Of a DNA stretch of 6,112 nucleotides, positions 1 to 5,840 are shown one piece after another. Numbering within the stretch: the first letter of the stretch is position 1; every line of letters begins with the position of its first letter. The position numbers and the translations under genes were made by a program. Source of the DNA: Pseudomonadota bacterium (GTDB lineage Bacteria; Myxococcota; Polyangia; GCA-2747355; JACKDQ01). Below the pieces are notes generated by a model that searched no databases, had not been told where the DNA came from, and saw nothing but the letters and a program-made list of their open reading frames with translations. Location of the stretch: contig JAUVBO010000204.1 of the NCBI GenBank assembly GCA_030591195.1, forward strand, positions 1 to 6,112, written 5' to 3'.

Positions 1-127
1 GCCCGGCAACGAATGGCCAGTTCCTTGGCCAATGTCGCCGCCGCCCGGTGAACCGACCGGCACTCTTTGCCCGGTCGATGGCGGGGCGCCGCCCCTGCAA
101 GTGATGAGATCTCGGCGCGGTTCGTGA

Positions 128-253
128 CTCGGAGCCCGTCTGGAGGGCGGCCGCCGAACGCTGATCCACAAGCTGGCCGTGCTCGGGATCACGATCCGCG
201 CCCTGGCCTACAAAGCCCGCAAGCACCGGCGGCGTCCCTCCTGCCGCGACTGA
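128..253 (+). pseudogene. Possible remnant of a Fis-type HTH C-terminus (NtrC-like regulator family)
   Basis: Between an in-frame TGA at 125-127 and the TGA at 251-253, this frame reads as a basic peptide containing RRTLIHKLAVLGI. That resembles the last helix of the Fis-type DNA-binding domain that ends sigma-54-dependent response regulators. Nearly every codon ends in G or C, as in the real genes nearby, which argues against chance. No start codon, AAA+ domain or receiver domain is visible upstream. Positions 1-127 show no supported gene, only a short GC hairpin at 83-95. It could be a decayed regulator, a frameshifted gene continuing left of the window, or a chance similarity. The identification rests on about 13 residues. 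Confidence 0.33.
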
Positions 254-270
254 TCGGGCGCGGTCTGCGC

Positions 271-299
271 TTCTCGCCGGCGCTTGCTTCTTCTATTGT
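271..299 (+). promoter_or_regulatory. Possible promoter for the oxyanion-binding protein gene
   Basis: A -10-like TATTGT lies at 294-299 and a poor -35-like TTCTCG at 271-276, 17 bp apart. The tract just before the gene is AT-richer than its surroundings. The -10-like box ends 6 nt before the ATG at 306, so transcription would begin at or near the start codon. No Shine-Dalgarno sequence is visible. This fits a leaderless transcript but rests on weak matches. Confidence 0.2.
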
Positions 300-305
300 C
301 GTCTG

Positions 306-1268
306 ATGGTTCGTTGGCTGATGTCGATCGTTGGGGCCTTGGGCTGCTGCGGCGCGGGTGCTGGCTGCAAGGGGTGCTCGAGCTCGAGCGAGGGCCAGGA
401 GGTGGTGGTCTTTGCCGCGGCGAGCCTCGCCCGCGCCTTCTCCGAGATCGAGGAGCAGGTCGAGCGGCAGCGCCCGGACCTCGACGTGCGGGTGGAGATC
501 AGCGGGTCGCAGACCGCGGCGCGCAAGGTGGCCGAGCTGCACCGGCGGGCCGACGTGGTGGCGACCGCCGACCATCGAGTGATCGACCGCATCCTCCGGC
601 CCGACCACGCCCGGTTCACCGCTCGCTTCGCCACCAACGCGGTGGTGATAGCCCACATGGAGCACAGTCGGCACACCGACCAGATCACCGCCGACAACTG
701 GGGCGAGGTGCTGCTGCGCCCGGGCGTGCGCCTCGGGCTGGTGGATCCCGATCAGGCGCCGATCGGCTACCGCACGCTGCTGGTCTGGAAGCTGGCCGAG
801 GCGGCGGACCCGGCGTGGGCGGGCCTCGCCGGGCGGCTCCGGCGGCGCTGTGCGCCCGAGCACCTGGTGCCCCACGAGGGCGAGCTGATGCGCCTGCTGC
901 AGACCCGATCGATCGACTACGCCTTCGTCTACCGGAGCACCGCCGAGGAGCACAACCTCAAGCTGGTCAAGCTGCCAGCGAGCTACAGCCTCGGCGACGT
1001 CGCCCGGGACGCCGACTACGCCCGGGCGAAGGTGGCGGTGCGGATGCGCGGCGGCCAGGCGCGGACGACGATCGAGGGCGCGGCGATAACCTACGGCTTG
1101 ACGATCCCGCGGCGGGCCTTGAACCCGACCGGCGCACAGGTCTTCGTCCGCCAGCTGCTCGGCGTCGACGGCCAGCAGGCGCTCCAGCGCACCGGGTTCA
1201 GGCCGCTGGTGCCTCCAGCGGTCGATCCCAAGGGGGCGCTCGAGAGGCTGGTCGGGCGGTCACCTTGA
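306..1268 (+). CDS. wtpA: WtpA/ModA-type tungstate/molybdate-binding lipoprotein
   Basis: A 320-residue extracytoplasmic solute-binding protein, predicted to capture molybdate or tungstate for an ABC importer. The first 24 residues form a short hydrophobic segment rich in Gly, Ala and Cys (Cys14, 15, 21 and 24), followed by Ser25-Ser28; this suggests a lipoprotein signal, though no lipobox is textbook. Family features follow in order: FAAASL (36-41), a Ser-Gly-Ser loop and ARKVAEL (66-78), ADVVATADHRVID (82-94), IGYRTLLVWKLAE (153-165) and IDYAFVYRSTAEEH (203-216). These fit WtpA-type proteins better than classical ModA. The family is known to bind the oxyanion octahedrally through Asp and Glu carboxylates; I do not assign the ligands here. 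ATG 306 is used because it precedes the hydrophobic segment; Met6 (321) is an alternative. No permease or ATPase gene lies beside it, so its partner is unknown. The symbol is a family-level assignment. Confidence 0.8.
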   Translation: MVRWLMSIVGALGCCGAGAGCKGCSSSSEGQEVVVFAAASLARAFSEIEEQVERQRPDLDVRVEISGSQTAARKVAELHRRADVVATADHRVIDRILRPDHARFTARFATNAVVIAHMEHSRHTDQITADNWGEVLLRPGVRLGLVDPDQAPIGYRTLLVWKLAEAADPAWAGLAGRLRRRCAPEHLVPHEGELMRLLQTRSIDYAFVYRSTAEEHNLKLVKLPASYSLGDVARDADYARAKVAVRMRGGQARTTIEGAAITYGLTIPRRALNPTGAQVFVRQLLGVDGQQALQRTGFRPLVPPAVDPKGALERLVGRSP

Positions 1269-1295
1269 TCCGCGGGTCGCGCTGCGATGACCGGA

Positions 1296-1312
1296 TCGTC
1301 GCCGGGCGACGA
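1296..1312 (+). other. Short GC hairpin between the two lipoprotein genes
   Basis: TCGTCGC (1296-1302) pairs with GCGACGA (1306-1312) around a 3-nt loop, 27 bp after the stop of the oxyanion-binding gene. No T-run follows, so it is not a canonical intrinsic terminator. It could slow transcription or protect the mRNA 3' end. The rest of the 107-bp intergenic region shows no promoter I can defend. Confidence 0.3.
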
Positions 1313-1357
1313 GCGCGGAGCGCGATCTTGAGGTAGAACGTTACCCTCCCGTCGACC

Positions 1358-1363
1358 GAGGAG
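1358..1363 (+). promoter_or_regulatory. Ribosome binding site of the beta-propeller lipoprotein gene
   Basis: GAGGAG lies 12 nt before ATG 1376 and 27 nt before ATG 1391. The spacing is long for the first ATG and far too long for the second, which favours 1376. Each ATG is also immediately preceded by GAAGAG, but that is too close to act as a normal Shine-Dalgarno. Confidence 0.45.
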
Positions 1364-1365
1364 CG

Positions 1366-1395
1366 CCGCGAAGAGATGGTCCGCGAAGAGATGGT
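1366..1395 (+). repeat. Perfect 15-bp tandem duplication over the start codon
   Basis: CCGCGAAGAGATGGT occurs at 1366-1380 and again, identical and directly adjacent, at 1381-1395. Each copy contains GAAGAG followed at once by ATG. The unit is five codons long, so both ATGs (1376 and 1391) are in the same frame and the duplication only adds residues before the signal peptide. Confidence 0.95.
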
Positions 1396-2503
1396 TCGTT
1401 CGACAGTGAAGCTGCTCGCGGTGTCGTGGGTGCTCTGTGCCGGCTGTGGGTCGAGCGCTGGCGTCTCGGCCGACGACGCCCGCCCTGCCCAACGGGACGC
1501 TGGCGGCGATCAGGCGCTGGTCGATGCGCTGGCGCCAGTGCCTGACGCTGGCGTCGTCGACGCGGTGGTCGACGCGCCGATCGAGCCGGAGGTGGTGCCG
1601 GCCGGCGAGGCCTGGGTGGTCTGGGAGTCGACCCGGCTCGACGGCAACACCAGCCACGTGTTTCTGATGAAGGTCGATCCCGAGGGCGAGCAGGCCTCCG
1701 CCCCGCAGCAGCTCACCAGCGAGGGCGGGCGGGCGCCGATGTGGTCGCCGGACGGCAGGTACATCTCGTTCATGCACCCGGTCACCGAGGCGACCCACGT
1801 CATGCGAGCCGACGGCAGCGACGAGCGCCAGGTTTTCGACGGCAAGCCGCTGTTCTGGATCAAGGGTGGCTCGGACGACATCGCCTGCAGCAAGGGCAAC
1901 CTCGATGTCTACCGCGTCGACCCGGCCACCGGCGCCAGCGAGCTGATGTTCCGCAGGCAGGACTTCGCCCACTTCCAGAAGAACGTGATGCAGCCGGGGG
2001 GCATCACCCACGACGGGCGCTACATGGTGGTCGGCACCGACCTCTATCGCTACGGGCACAAGGGCGACAACGGCACCTTCACCGCCAGCTTCGCCGCGGC
2101 GATCGTCGACCTCACCGATAAGGAGAAGGTCTACTTCTTCGGCTCCGGCTGCGCCCCACGCACGCCGCCGGCGGGCGACGAGGTCTACCACGTCTGCGGC
2201 GACTGCCCGACCAAGCCCGACGTCTACCGGATGCGGCTGTCGGATCTCGACACCCGCGCCTCCTACGAGCCCGAGCTGGCCCACGCCGACGAGGACTGGG
2301 GCCACTCCTACATGCCGCGGATCAGCAATGACAACCGGTGGCTGGTCTACGGCGCCACCACCGGCTGCCACGACGCCTGGAGCTGCGACTACGAGATCTT
2401 CATCCATCGGCTGCGCAGCGGTCAGACCACGCGCACCCGGATGACCTTCAGCGGCGCCAACGACCGCGCCCCCGACCTGTTCGTCGGCACCTTGCCCAAC
2501 TGA
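1376..2503 (+). CDS. TolB-like (PD40) beta-propeller lipoprotein of unknown function
   Basis: A 375-residue predicted lipoprotein. A basic start (Arg8, Lys12) leads into a hydrophobic stretch (13-23) and a lipobox-like LCAGC with Cys24. An Asp/Ala/Pro-rich linker (about 32-78) follows, then a repetitive beta-rich domain. RAPMWSPDGRYISF (119-132) is a clear PD40/TolB propeller strand. Weaker relatives occur at 210-221 (ITHDGRYMVVGT) and 316-327 (ISNDNRWLVYGA), with a last blade at 339-369. Six Cys in the mature domain (171, 259, 274, 277, 331, 337) could form disulfides outside the cytoplasm. PD40 propellers generally serve in binding or scaffolding; no catalytic residues are recognised and no Pal or Tol genes are nearby, so it should not be called TolB itself. 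ATG 1376 is chosen for its GAGGAG; 1391 is equally compatible with the signal peptide. It converges on recD2, leaving 27 bp with no visible terminator. Confidence 0.75.
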   Translation: MVREEMVRSTVKLLAVSWVLCAGCGSSAGVSADDARPAQRDAGGDQALVDALAPVPDAGVVDAVVDAPIEPEVVPAGEAWVVWESTRLDGNTSHVFLMKVDPEGEQASAPQQLTSEGGRAPMWSPDGRYISFMHPVTEATHVMRADGSDERQVFDGKPLFWIKGGSDDIACSKGNLDVYRVDPATGASELMFRRQDFAHFQKNVMQPGGITHDGRYMVVGTDLYRYGHKGDNGTFTASFAAAIVDLTDKEKVYFFGSGCAPRTPPAGDEVYHVCGDCPTKPDVYRMRLSDLDTRASYEPELAHADEDWGHSYMPRISNDNRWLVYGATTGCHDAWSCDYEIFIHRLRSGQTTRTRMTFSGANDRAPDLFVGTLPN

Positions 2504-2530
2504 GTCGTACGGCGTCTGCGTTGCGCGGCG

Positions 2531-4783
2531 TCAGCTGTCCAGCGGCTCGATCAGCACGCCCTCGTCGCCGGCGAGCCGCTCGGCGAGGCGGCTGTGGCGC
2601 ACCGCGACGCGGTTGTTGTTGACGGCGATCACCATCGCCTTGCGGTTGCCGACCAGCATCACCAGCCGCTTGCCGCGGGTGATGCCGGTGTAGAGCAGGT
2701 TGCGCTGGAGCATCGCGTAGTGCTGGGTGTGCAGCGGGATCACCACCACCGGGTACTCGCTGCCCTGGGACTTGTGGATCGTGCAGGCGTAGGCGAGCAC
2801 CAGCTGGTCCAGCTCTGAGCCGCCGTAGCGCACCTCCCGTCCCTCGAAGCACACGGTGACCGTGCGCTCCTCGGCGTCGATCGCGACGATCCGGCCGATG
2901 TCGCCGTTGAAGACCTCGAGCTGGTAGTTGTTCCTCACCTGCATCACCTTGTCGCCGTCGCGGTAGATCCGCTTACCGCGGGCGAGGGAGGTGCCGTCGG
3001 GGTTGAGCAGCGCCTGGAGCTCGGCGTTGAGGTTGGCCGCGCCGAGGGTTCCCTTGTGCATCGGGGTCAGCACCTGGACGTCGTCCACCGGGTCGACGCC
3101 GAAGCGGGTCGGGATGCGGGTGACGATCAGCTCCTTGAGCGTCGCCAGCGCCTGCTCGGGATCGGCGCGATCGATCGCGTAAAAATCGCGCAGCTCGTCG
3201 GCGTCGGCGTTGCCCCGAGCCGGATCGTGGGCCACCGGCAGCCGGCCGGAGTTGACCCGGTGGGCGTTGAGCACGATCATGCTCTCTGCGGCCTGGCGGA
3301 AGATCTCGGTCAGCCGGACCACGTCGACCATCTCCGAACGGATCAGGTCGGCGAGCACCGAGCCGGGGCCCACCGACGGGAGCTGGTCGACGTCTCCGAC
3401 CAGCACCAGCCGACAGGCCGGCGGCACCGCCTTGAGCAGGTTGTAGAGCAACACCACGTCGACCATCGACGTCTCGTCGACGATCACCAGGTCGGTCTCG
3501 AGCGGGTTGTCGGCGTTGCGTTCGAAGCTCTGCAGCCTGGGTGAGTACTCGAGCAGGCGGTGGATCGTCTTCGCCTCGTGGCCGGTGGCCTCGTTCATCC
3601 GCTTGGCCGCCCGCCCGGTCGGGGCGCAGCACAGCACCTCCTGCCCACGAGCGTCGAGCACCCGGATGATGCCGGTGATGATCGTCGTCTTGCCGGTGCC
3701 GGGGCCGCCGGTGATCACCAGCACCTTGCTCGCCAGCGCGCGGCGCAGGGCCTCGCGCTGCTGCTCGGCGAGCTCGATGCCCACGCCGCGCTCGAACCAG
3801 GCCACGGCCTCGTCCGCGTTTTCCGACGGTGCCGCCGGCTCTGTGCCGAGGAGCTCCAGCAGGCGCTCGGCGGCGCCGCTCTCGGAGACATGGAGCGCCT
3901 TGAGGTAGACCGCGCGTTCGGAGCTGCCCCCGGACAGGGGCTCGAGCTCGATCCGCCGCGCGGCCGCGAGCTCCTCGATCGCCTGATCGACCAGCGGCTC
4001 GTCGACCTCGAGCAGCGCCAGGGCCCCCTCGCGCAGGTTGGTGAGCGGGCAGTAGACGTTGCCGTCGTCGGCCGCCTCGCCGAGCAGGTGCAGCACGCCG
4101 GCGGCGACGCGCTTGAGCGAGTCGCGGGCGATGCCGAGGTCGGCGGCGATCCTGTCGGCGGTGCGAAAGCCGATGCCGAAGACGTCGCTCGCCAGGCGGT
4201 AGGGGTTGTCGCTGACCCGCGCGATCGACCGCTCGCCGTATTGCTTGTAGATCCGCACCGCGAAGGCCGACGAGACGCCATAGGACTGGAGAAAGACCAT
4301 CACCTCCTGGACCTTGCGCTGCTCGACCCATGCCTCCTTGATCCGCTGGCAGCGCACCGGTCCGATCCCCTCGACCTCGGTCAGCCGCTCGGGGTGCTTG
4401 TCGATCACCTCGAGGGTCTCGAGCCCGAAGCTCTCGATCAGCCGCTTGGCGATCTCGTGGCCGATGCCCGGGACCATCCCCGAGCCGAGGTACTTCTCGA
4501 TGCCGAGCATGGTCTCGGGCTTGAGCGTCATGTAGGCCTGGACCCGGAACTGCTGGCCGTAGCGCCGATCGTCGACCCACTGCCCGCGCAGGCGCAGGCG
4601 CTCGCCCGGCTGGACCGCCAGCAGGTTGCCCACCGCAGTTACCGGCTGGGCCCGGCCCTCTACGGTCAGGCGCACCACGCTCCAGGCGCTGTCCTCGTTG
4701 GCGTAGATCACCCGCTCGAGGGTGCCCTCGAGCGAGATCTCGGCTCCCTTGCCGTCGCCGGCTTCTGCCCGCTGCCCCGCCAT
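2531..4783 (-). CDS. recD2: ATP-dependent 5'-3' DNA helicase RecD2 (YrrC family)
   Basis: A complete 750-residue SF1B helicase, of normal length for RecD2. An N-terminal OB-like segment (about 15-85) precedes helix-hairpin-helix regions: PGIGHEIAKRL (105-115), VEGIGPVRCQRI (137-148) and, further on, FGIGFRTADRI. The motor carries Walker A GGPGTGKT (359-366), Walker B VDET (435-438), motif III GDVDQLPSVGPG (463-474), IFRQ (494-497), LTPMHKGTLGAANLN (572-586) and the C-terminal TIHKSQGSEY (668-677) with LLYTGITRGK (696-705). All key motor residues look intact. RecD2 proteins work without RecBC in DNA repair and replication-fork maintenance; the long N-terminus separates them from the RecBCD subunit. 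The start is well fixed: an in-frame TAA lies four codons upstream with no alternative between. GGAAGG abuts the ATG with no spacer, so initiation may be weak. It lies downstream of the transposase on the same strand. Confidence 0.96.
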   Translation of the reverse strand: MAGQRAEAGDGKGAEISLEGTLERVIYANEDSAWSVVRLTVEGRAQPVTAVGNLLAVQPGERLRLRGQWVDDRRYGQQFRVQAYMTLKPETMLGIEKYLGSGMVPGIGHEIAKRLIESFGLETLEVIDKHPERLTEVEGIGPVRCQRIKEAWVEQRKVQEVMVFLQSYGVSSAFAVRIYKQYGERSIARVSDNPYRLASDVFGIGFRTADRIAADLGIARDSLKRVAAGVLHLLGEAADDGNVYCPLTNLREGALALLEVDEPLVDQAIEELAAARRIELEPLSGGSSERAVYLKALHVSESGAAERLLELLGTEPAAPSENADEAVAWFERGVGIELAEQQREALRRALASKVLVITGGPGTGKTTIITGIIRVLDARGQEVLCCAPTGRAAKRMNEATGHEAKTIHRLLEYSPRLQSFERNADNPLETDLVIVDETSMVDVVLLYNLLKAVPPACRLVLVGDVDQLPSVGPGSVLADLIRSEMVDVVRLTEIFRQAAESMIVLNAHRVNSGRLPVAHDPARGNADADELRDFYAIDRADPEQALATLKELIVTRIPTRFGVDPVDDVQVLTPMHKGTLGAANLNAELQALLNPDGTSLARGKRIYRDGDKVMQVRNNYQLEVFNGDIGRIVAIDAEERTVTVCFEGREVRYGGSELDQLVLAYACTIHKSQGSEYPVVVIPLHTQHYAMLQRNLLYTGITRGKRLVMLVGNRKAMVIAVNNNRVAVRHSRLAERLAGDEGVLIEPLDS

Positions 4784-4803
4784 CCTTCCGGTTTACCGTG
4801 GGG

Positions 4804-4844
4804 GGCGCCACCGGCACAACCGTAGCTTCTCGCGCGGTGGCGCC
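4804..4844. repeat. 10-bp perfect inverted repeat in the recD2 leader
   Basis: GGCGCCACCG (4804-4813) and CGGTGGCGCC (4835-4844) are perfect inverted repeats around a 21-nt loop. On the minus strand the structure ends 21 nt before the recD2 ATG and begins 65 nt after the transposase stop. No T-run follows on either strand, so it is not a standard intrinsic terminator. It could be a leader hairpin near the ribosome binding site, an operator, or a Rho-independent-like stop for upstream transcription. The remainder of 4784-4881 shows no gene. Confidence 0.6.
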
Positions 4845-4881
4845 TTGGACCGCAGGTGCGCCACGAGCCAACCCCTGCTGA

Positions 4882-4935
4882 GCGAGCCAGAACATCGAGG
4901 GTGAGGGGTCACCCGGCGCGAAGTGGCTCGGCCAC
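4882..4935 (+). repeat. REP-like palindromic repeat overlapping the transposase 3' end
   Basis: This is a single diverged copy of the unit that forms the array at 5841-6112, in the same orientation. It shares GCGAGCCAGAAC (one base changed just after), the GGGTGA-GGGG-TCACCC hairpin (4899-4914) and the tight GTGGC-TCG-GCCAC hairpin (4923-4935). The 41-nt spacing from GCGAGCC to the second hairpin is exactly that of the array units. The array's GTAG before the second hairpin is replaced by GAAG. The transposase stop codon (4909-4911, read on the minus strand) lies inside the first hairpin. Confidence 0.85.
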
Positions 4936-5754
4936 CATGAACGGGAGTGGGGGCGCGTCCGGTACCGCGTGTGCGGCTGCTCGACCAGCAGCCTCGACTG
5001 CACGCTCGAGCGCGATACGGACCCTGGCGGCGCGGATAGCTTCGGGAGCGACGTCGCTGACGGCGTAGCGGGTCACGCTTCGCGGCGGGCAGCCAAGAGC
5101 CTCGCTGATCTCTCTGCGTGTGAACCCCGCTCCATACGCCAGCCGCACGGCCACGCGGCGCGCCTCGAGCTCTTCGGTCCGGCGGCCCCGCAGCGAGCCA
5201 GCCGCCACCGTGGCCCCGGTGCTTGCAGCGATGCGCGACAAGCCGGCCTCGCGCAGCAGCTCGCGGTTGGCCGGGAGGATCGCCCGCGAGGGCAGCCCGA
5301 CGATGTTCATCAGATCGGCCAACGACAAGCGCGGGAGCTCATCGCGGATTCGAAGCTCGAGGCCCGGTAGCCAGCGAGCACCGACGAGGTCCTGCAAGCA
5401 CGATCCTTCCCAGAGAGCCGGGTGGAGCAGCAGGTCGTGATGCTTCGGCTGGGTGAGGATGTAGTTCACCAGCCTGCGAAGGTGGAGACGACCGGCGACG
5501 GGTCGGATGTCGGCCTGGGCGAAGCGCAGTCCGCAACTTGCCAGCGAACAGTTGAGCCGTTGGGCTGTCCGTCCCGCTCCCGCCTCATCGGTGCGCAGGA
5601 CCGTGTGGGTGTGATCGTCGACCACGCCGAACAACAGCAGCGATTTTCCGGCGATCCTGACGATCTTGCGCACCGCCGCGCGCCGCGCGAGCTCGGTTGG
5701 GAAGGCGGTTTCCCGAGAAACAGTCGCGATCGTGACGTGCCAGCAACGAGTCAT
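4909..5754 (-). CDS. REP-associated tyrosine transposase (RAYT, Y1/HUH family) with C-terminal HTH
   Basis: A 281-residue single-strand DNA transposase of the Y1_Tnp/TnpA-REP type. RAYTs cut and join REP palindromes through a 5'-phosphotyrosine intermediate. The N-terminus has CWHVTIATVSRETAFP (4-19), matching the family's opening strand. The metal-binding His pair is DDHTH (His48, His50), where most relatives have an NHVH-like motif. The likely nucleophile is Tyr98 in NYILTQPKHHD (97-107), matching the usual Y-I-x-x-N-P motif with Gln for Asn; it is the only Tyr in the N-terminal half. A helix-turn-helix lies at about 201-231 (FTRREISEALGCPPRSVTRY), resembling DnaA-C-like tails of some relatives. 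ATG 5754 is the first possible start: an in-frame TAA lies three codons upstream, and AAGG (5759-5762) gives a weak ribosome binding site. The last residues are encoded by the flanking repeat. Activity is untested. Confidence 0.85.
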   Translation of the reverse strand: MTRCWHVTIATVSRETAFPTELARRAAVRKIVRIAGKSLLLFGVVDDHTHTVLRTDEAGAGRTAQRLNCSLASCGLRFAQADIRPVAGRLHLRRLVNYILTQPKHHDLLLHPALWEGSCLQDLVGARWLPGLELRIRDELPRLSLADLMNIVGLPSRAILPANRELLREAGLSRIAASTGATVAAGSLRGRRTEELEARRVAVRLAYGAGFTRREISEALGCPPRSVTRYAVSDVAPEAIRAARVRIALERAVEAAGRAAAHAVPDAPPLPFMVAEPLRAG

Positions 5755-5819
5755 GTCGCCTTATCGGCACCGGGCACGACGATGTTGCGGAATTTGACGC
5801 GAGCTCGACTGTTTCTCGG
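5713..5819. repeat. 14-bp perfect inverted repeat spanning the transposase start
   Basis: CCGAGAAACAGTCG (5713-5726) lies within codons 10-14 of the transposase, and its exact reverse complement CGACTGTTTCTCGG (5806-5819) lies 51 nt upstream of its ATG. The 79-nt interval contains the AAGG ribosome binding site and the start codon. In the mRNA the arms could pair and enclose the initiation region. As DNA they could form paired protein-binding sites. The arms are unrelated to the REP-like units. The rest of 5755-5840 shows no gene and no promoter I can defend. Confidence 0.8.
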
Positions 5820-5840
5820 CGCACATCCTGCGCCCACGCC

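Noticed and set aside
58..72. Sigma-54 promoter (GGCAC...TTGC-like)
   Set aside because: The GG and GC dinucleotides are 10 bp apart instead of the 12 required by the -24/-12 consensus.
284..1336. 350-codon plus-strand frame overlapping the oxyanion-binding gene
   Set aside because: The product is Arg/Gly/Ala-rich with no domain, whereas the overlapping frame gives a clear WtpA-type protein.
1091..2407. 438-codon minus-strand open frame opposite the two lipoprotein genes
   Set aside because: It spans parts of two well-supported plus-strand genes and the gap between them, and its product is a compositional shadow.
2504..2530. Bidirectional terminator between the converging propeller gene and recD2
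   Set aside because: The 27-bp gap has no convincing stem and no T-run on either strand.
3560..4825. 421-codon plus-strand open frame opposite recD2
   Set aside because: Antisense shadow of recD2, biased to Leu/Asp/Val/His with no recognisable domain.
2973..5003. Very long minus-strand open frame in another phase through recD2
   Set aside because: It overlaps recD2 out of phase, and its product is Arg/Ala/Gly-rich low complexity with no domains. It is a by-product of high GC content.
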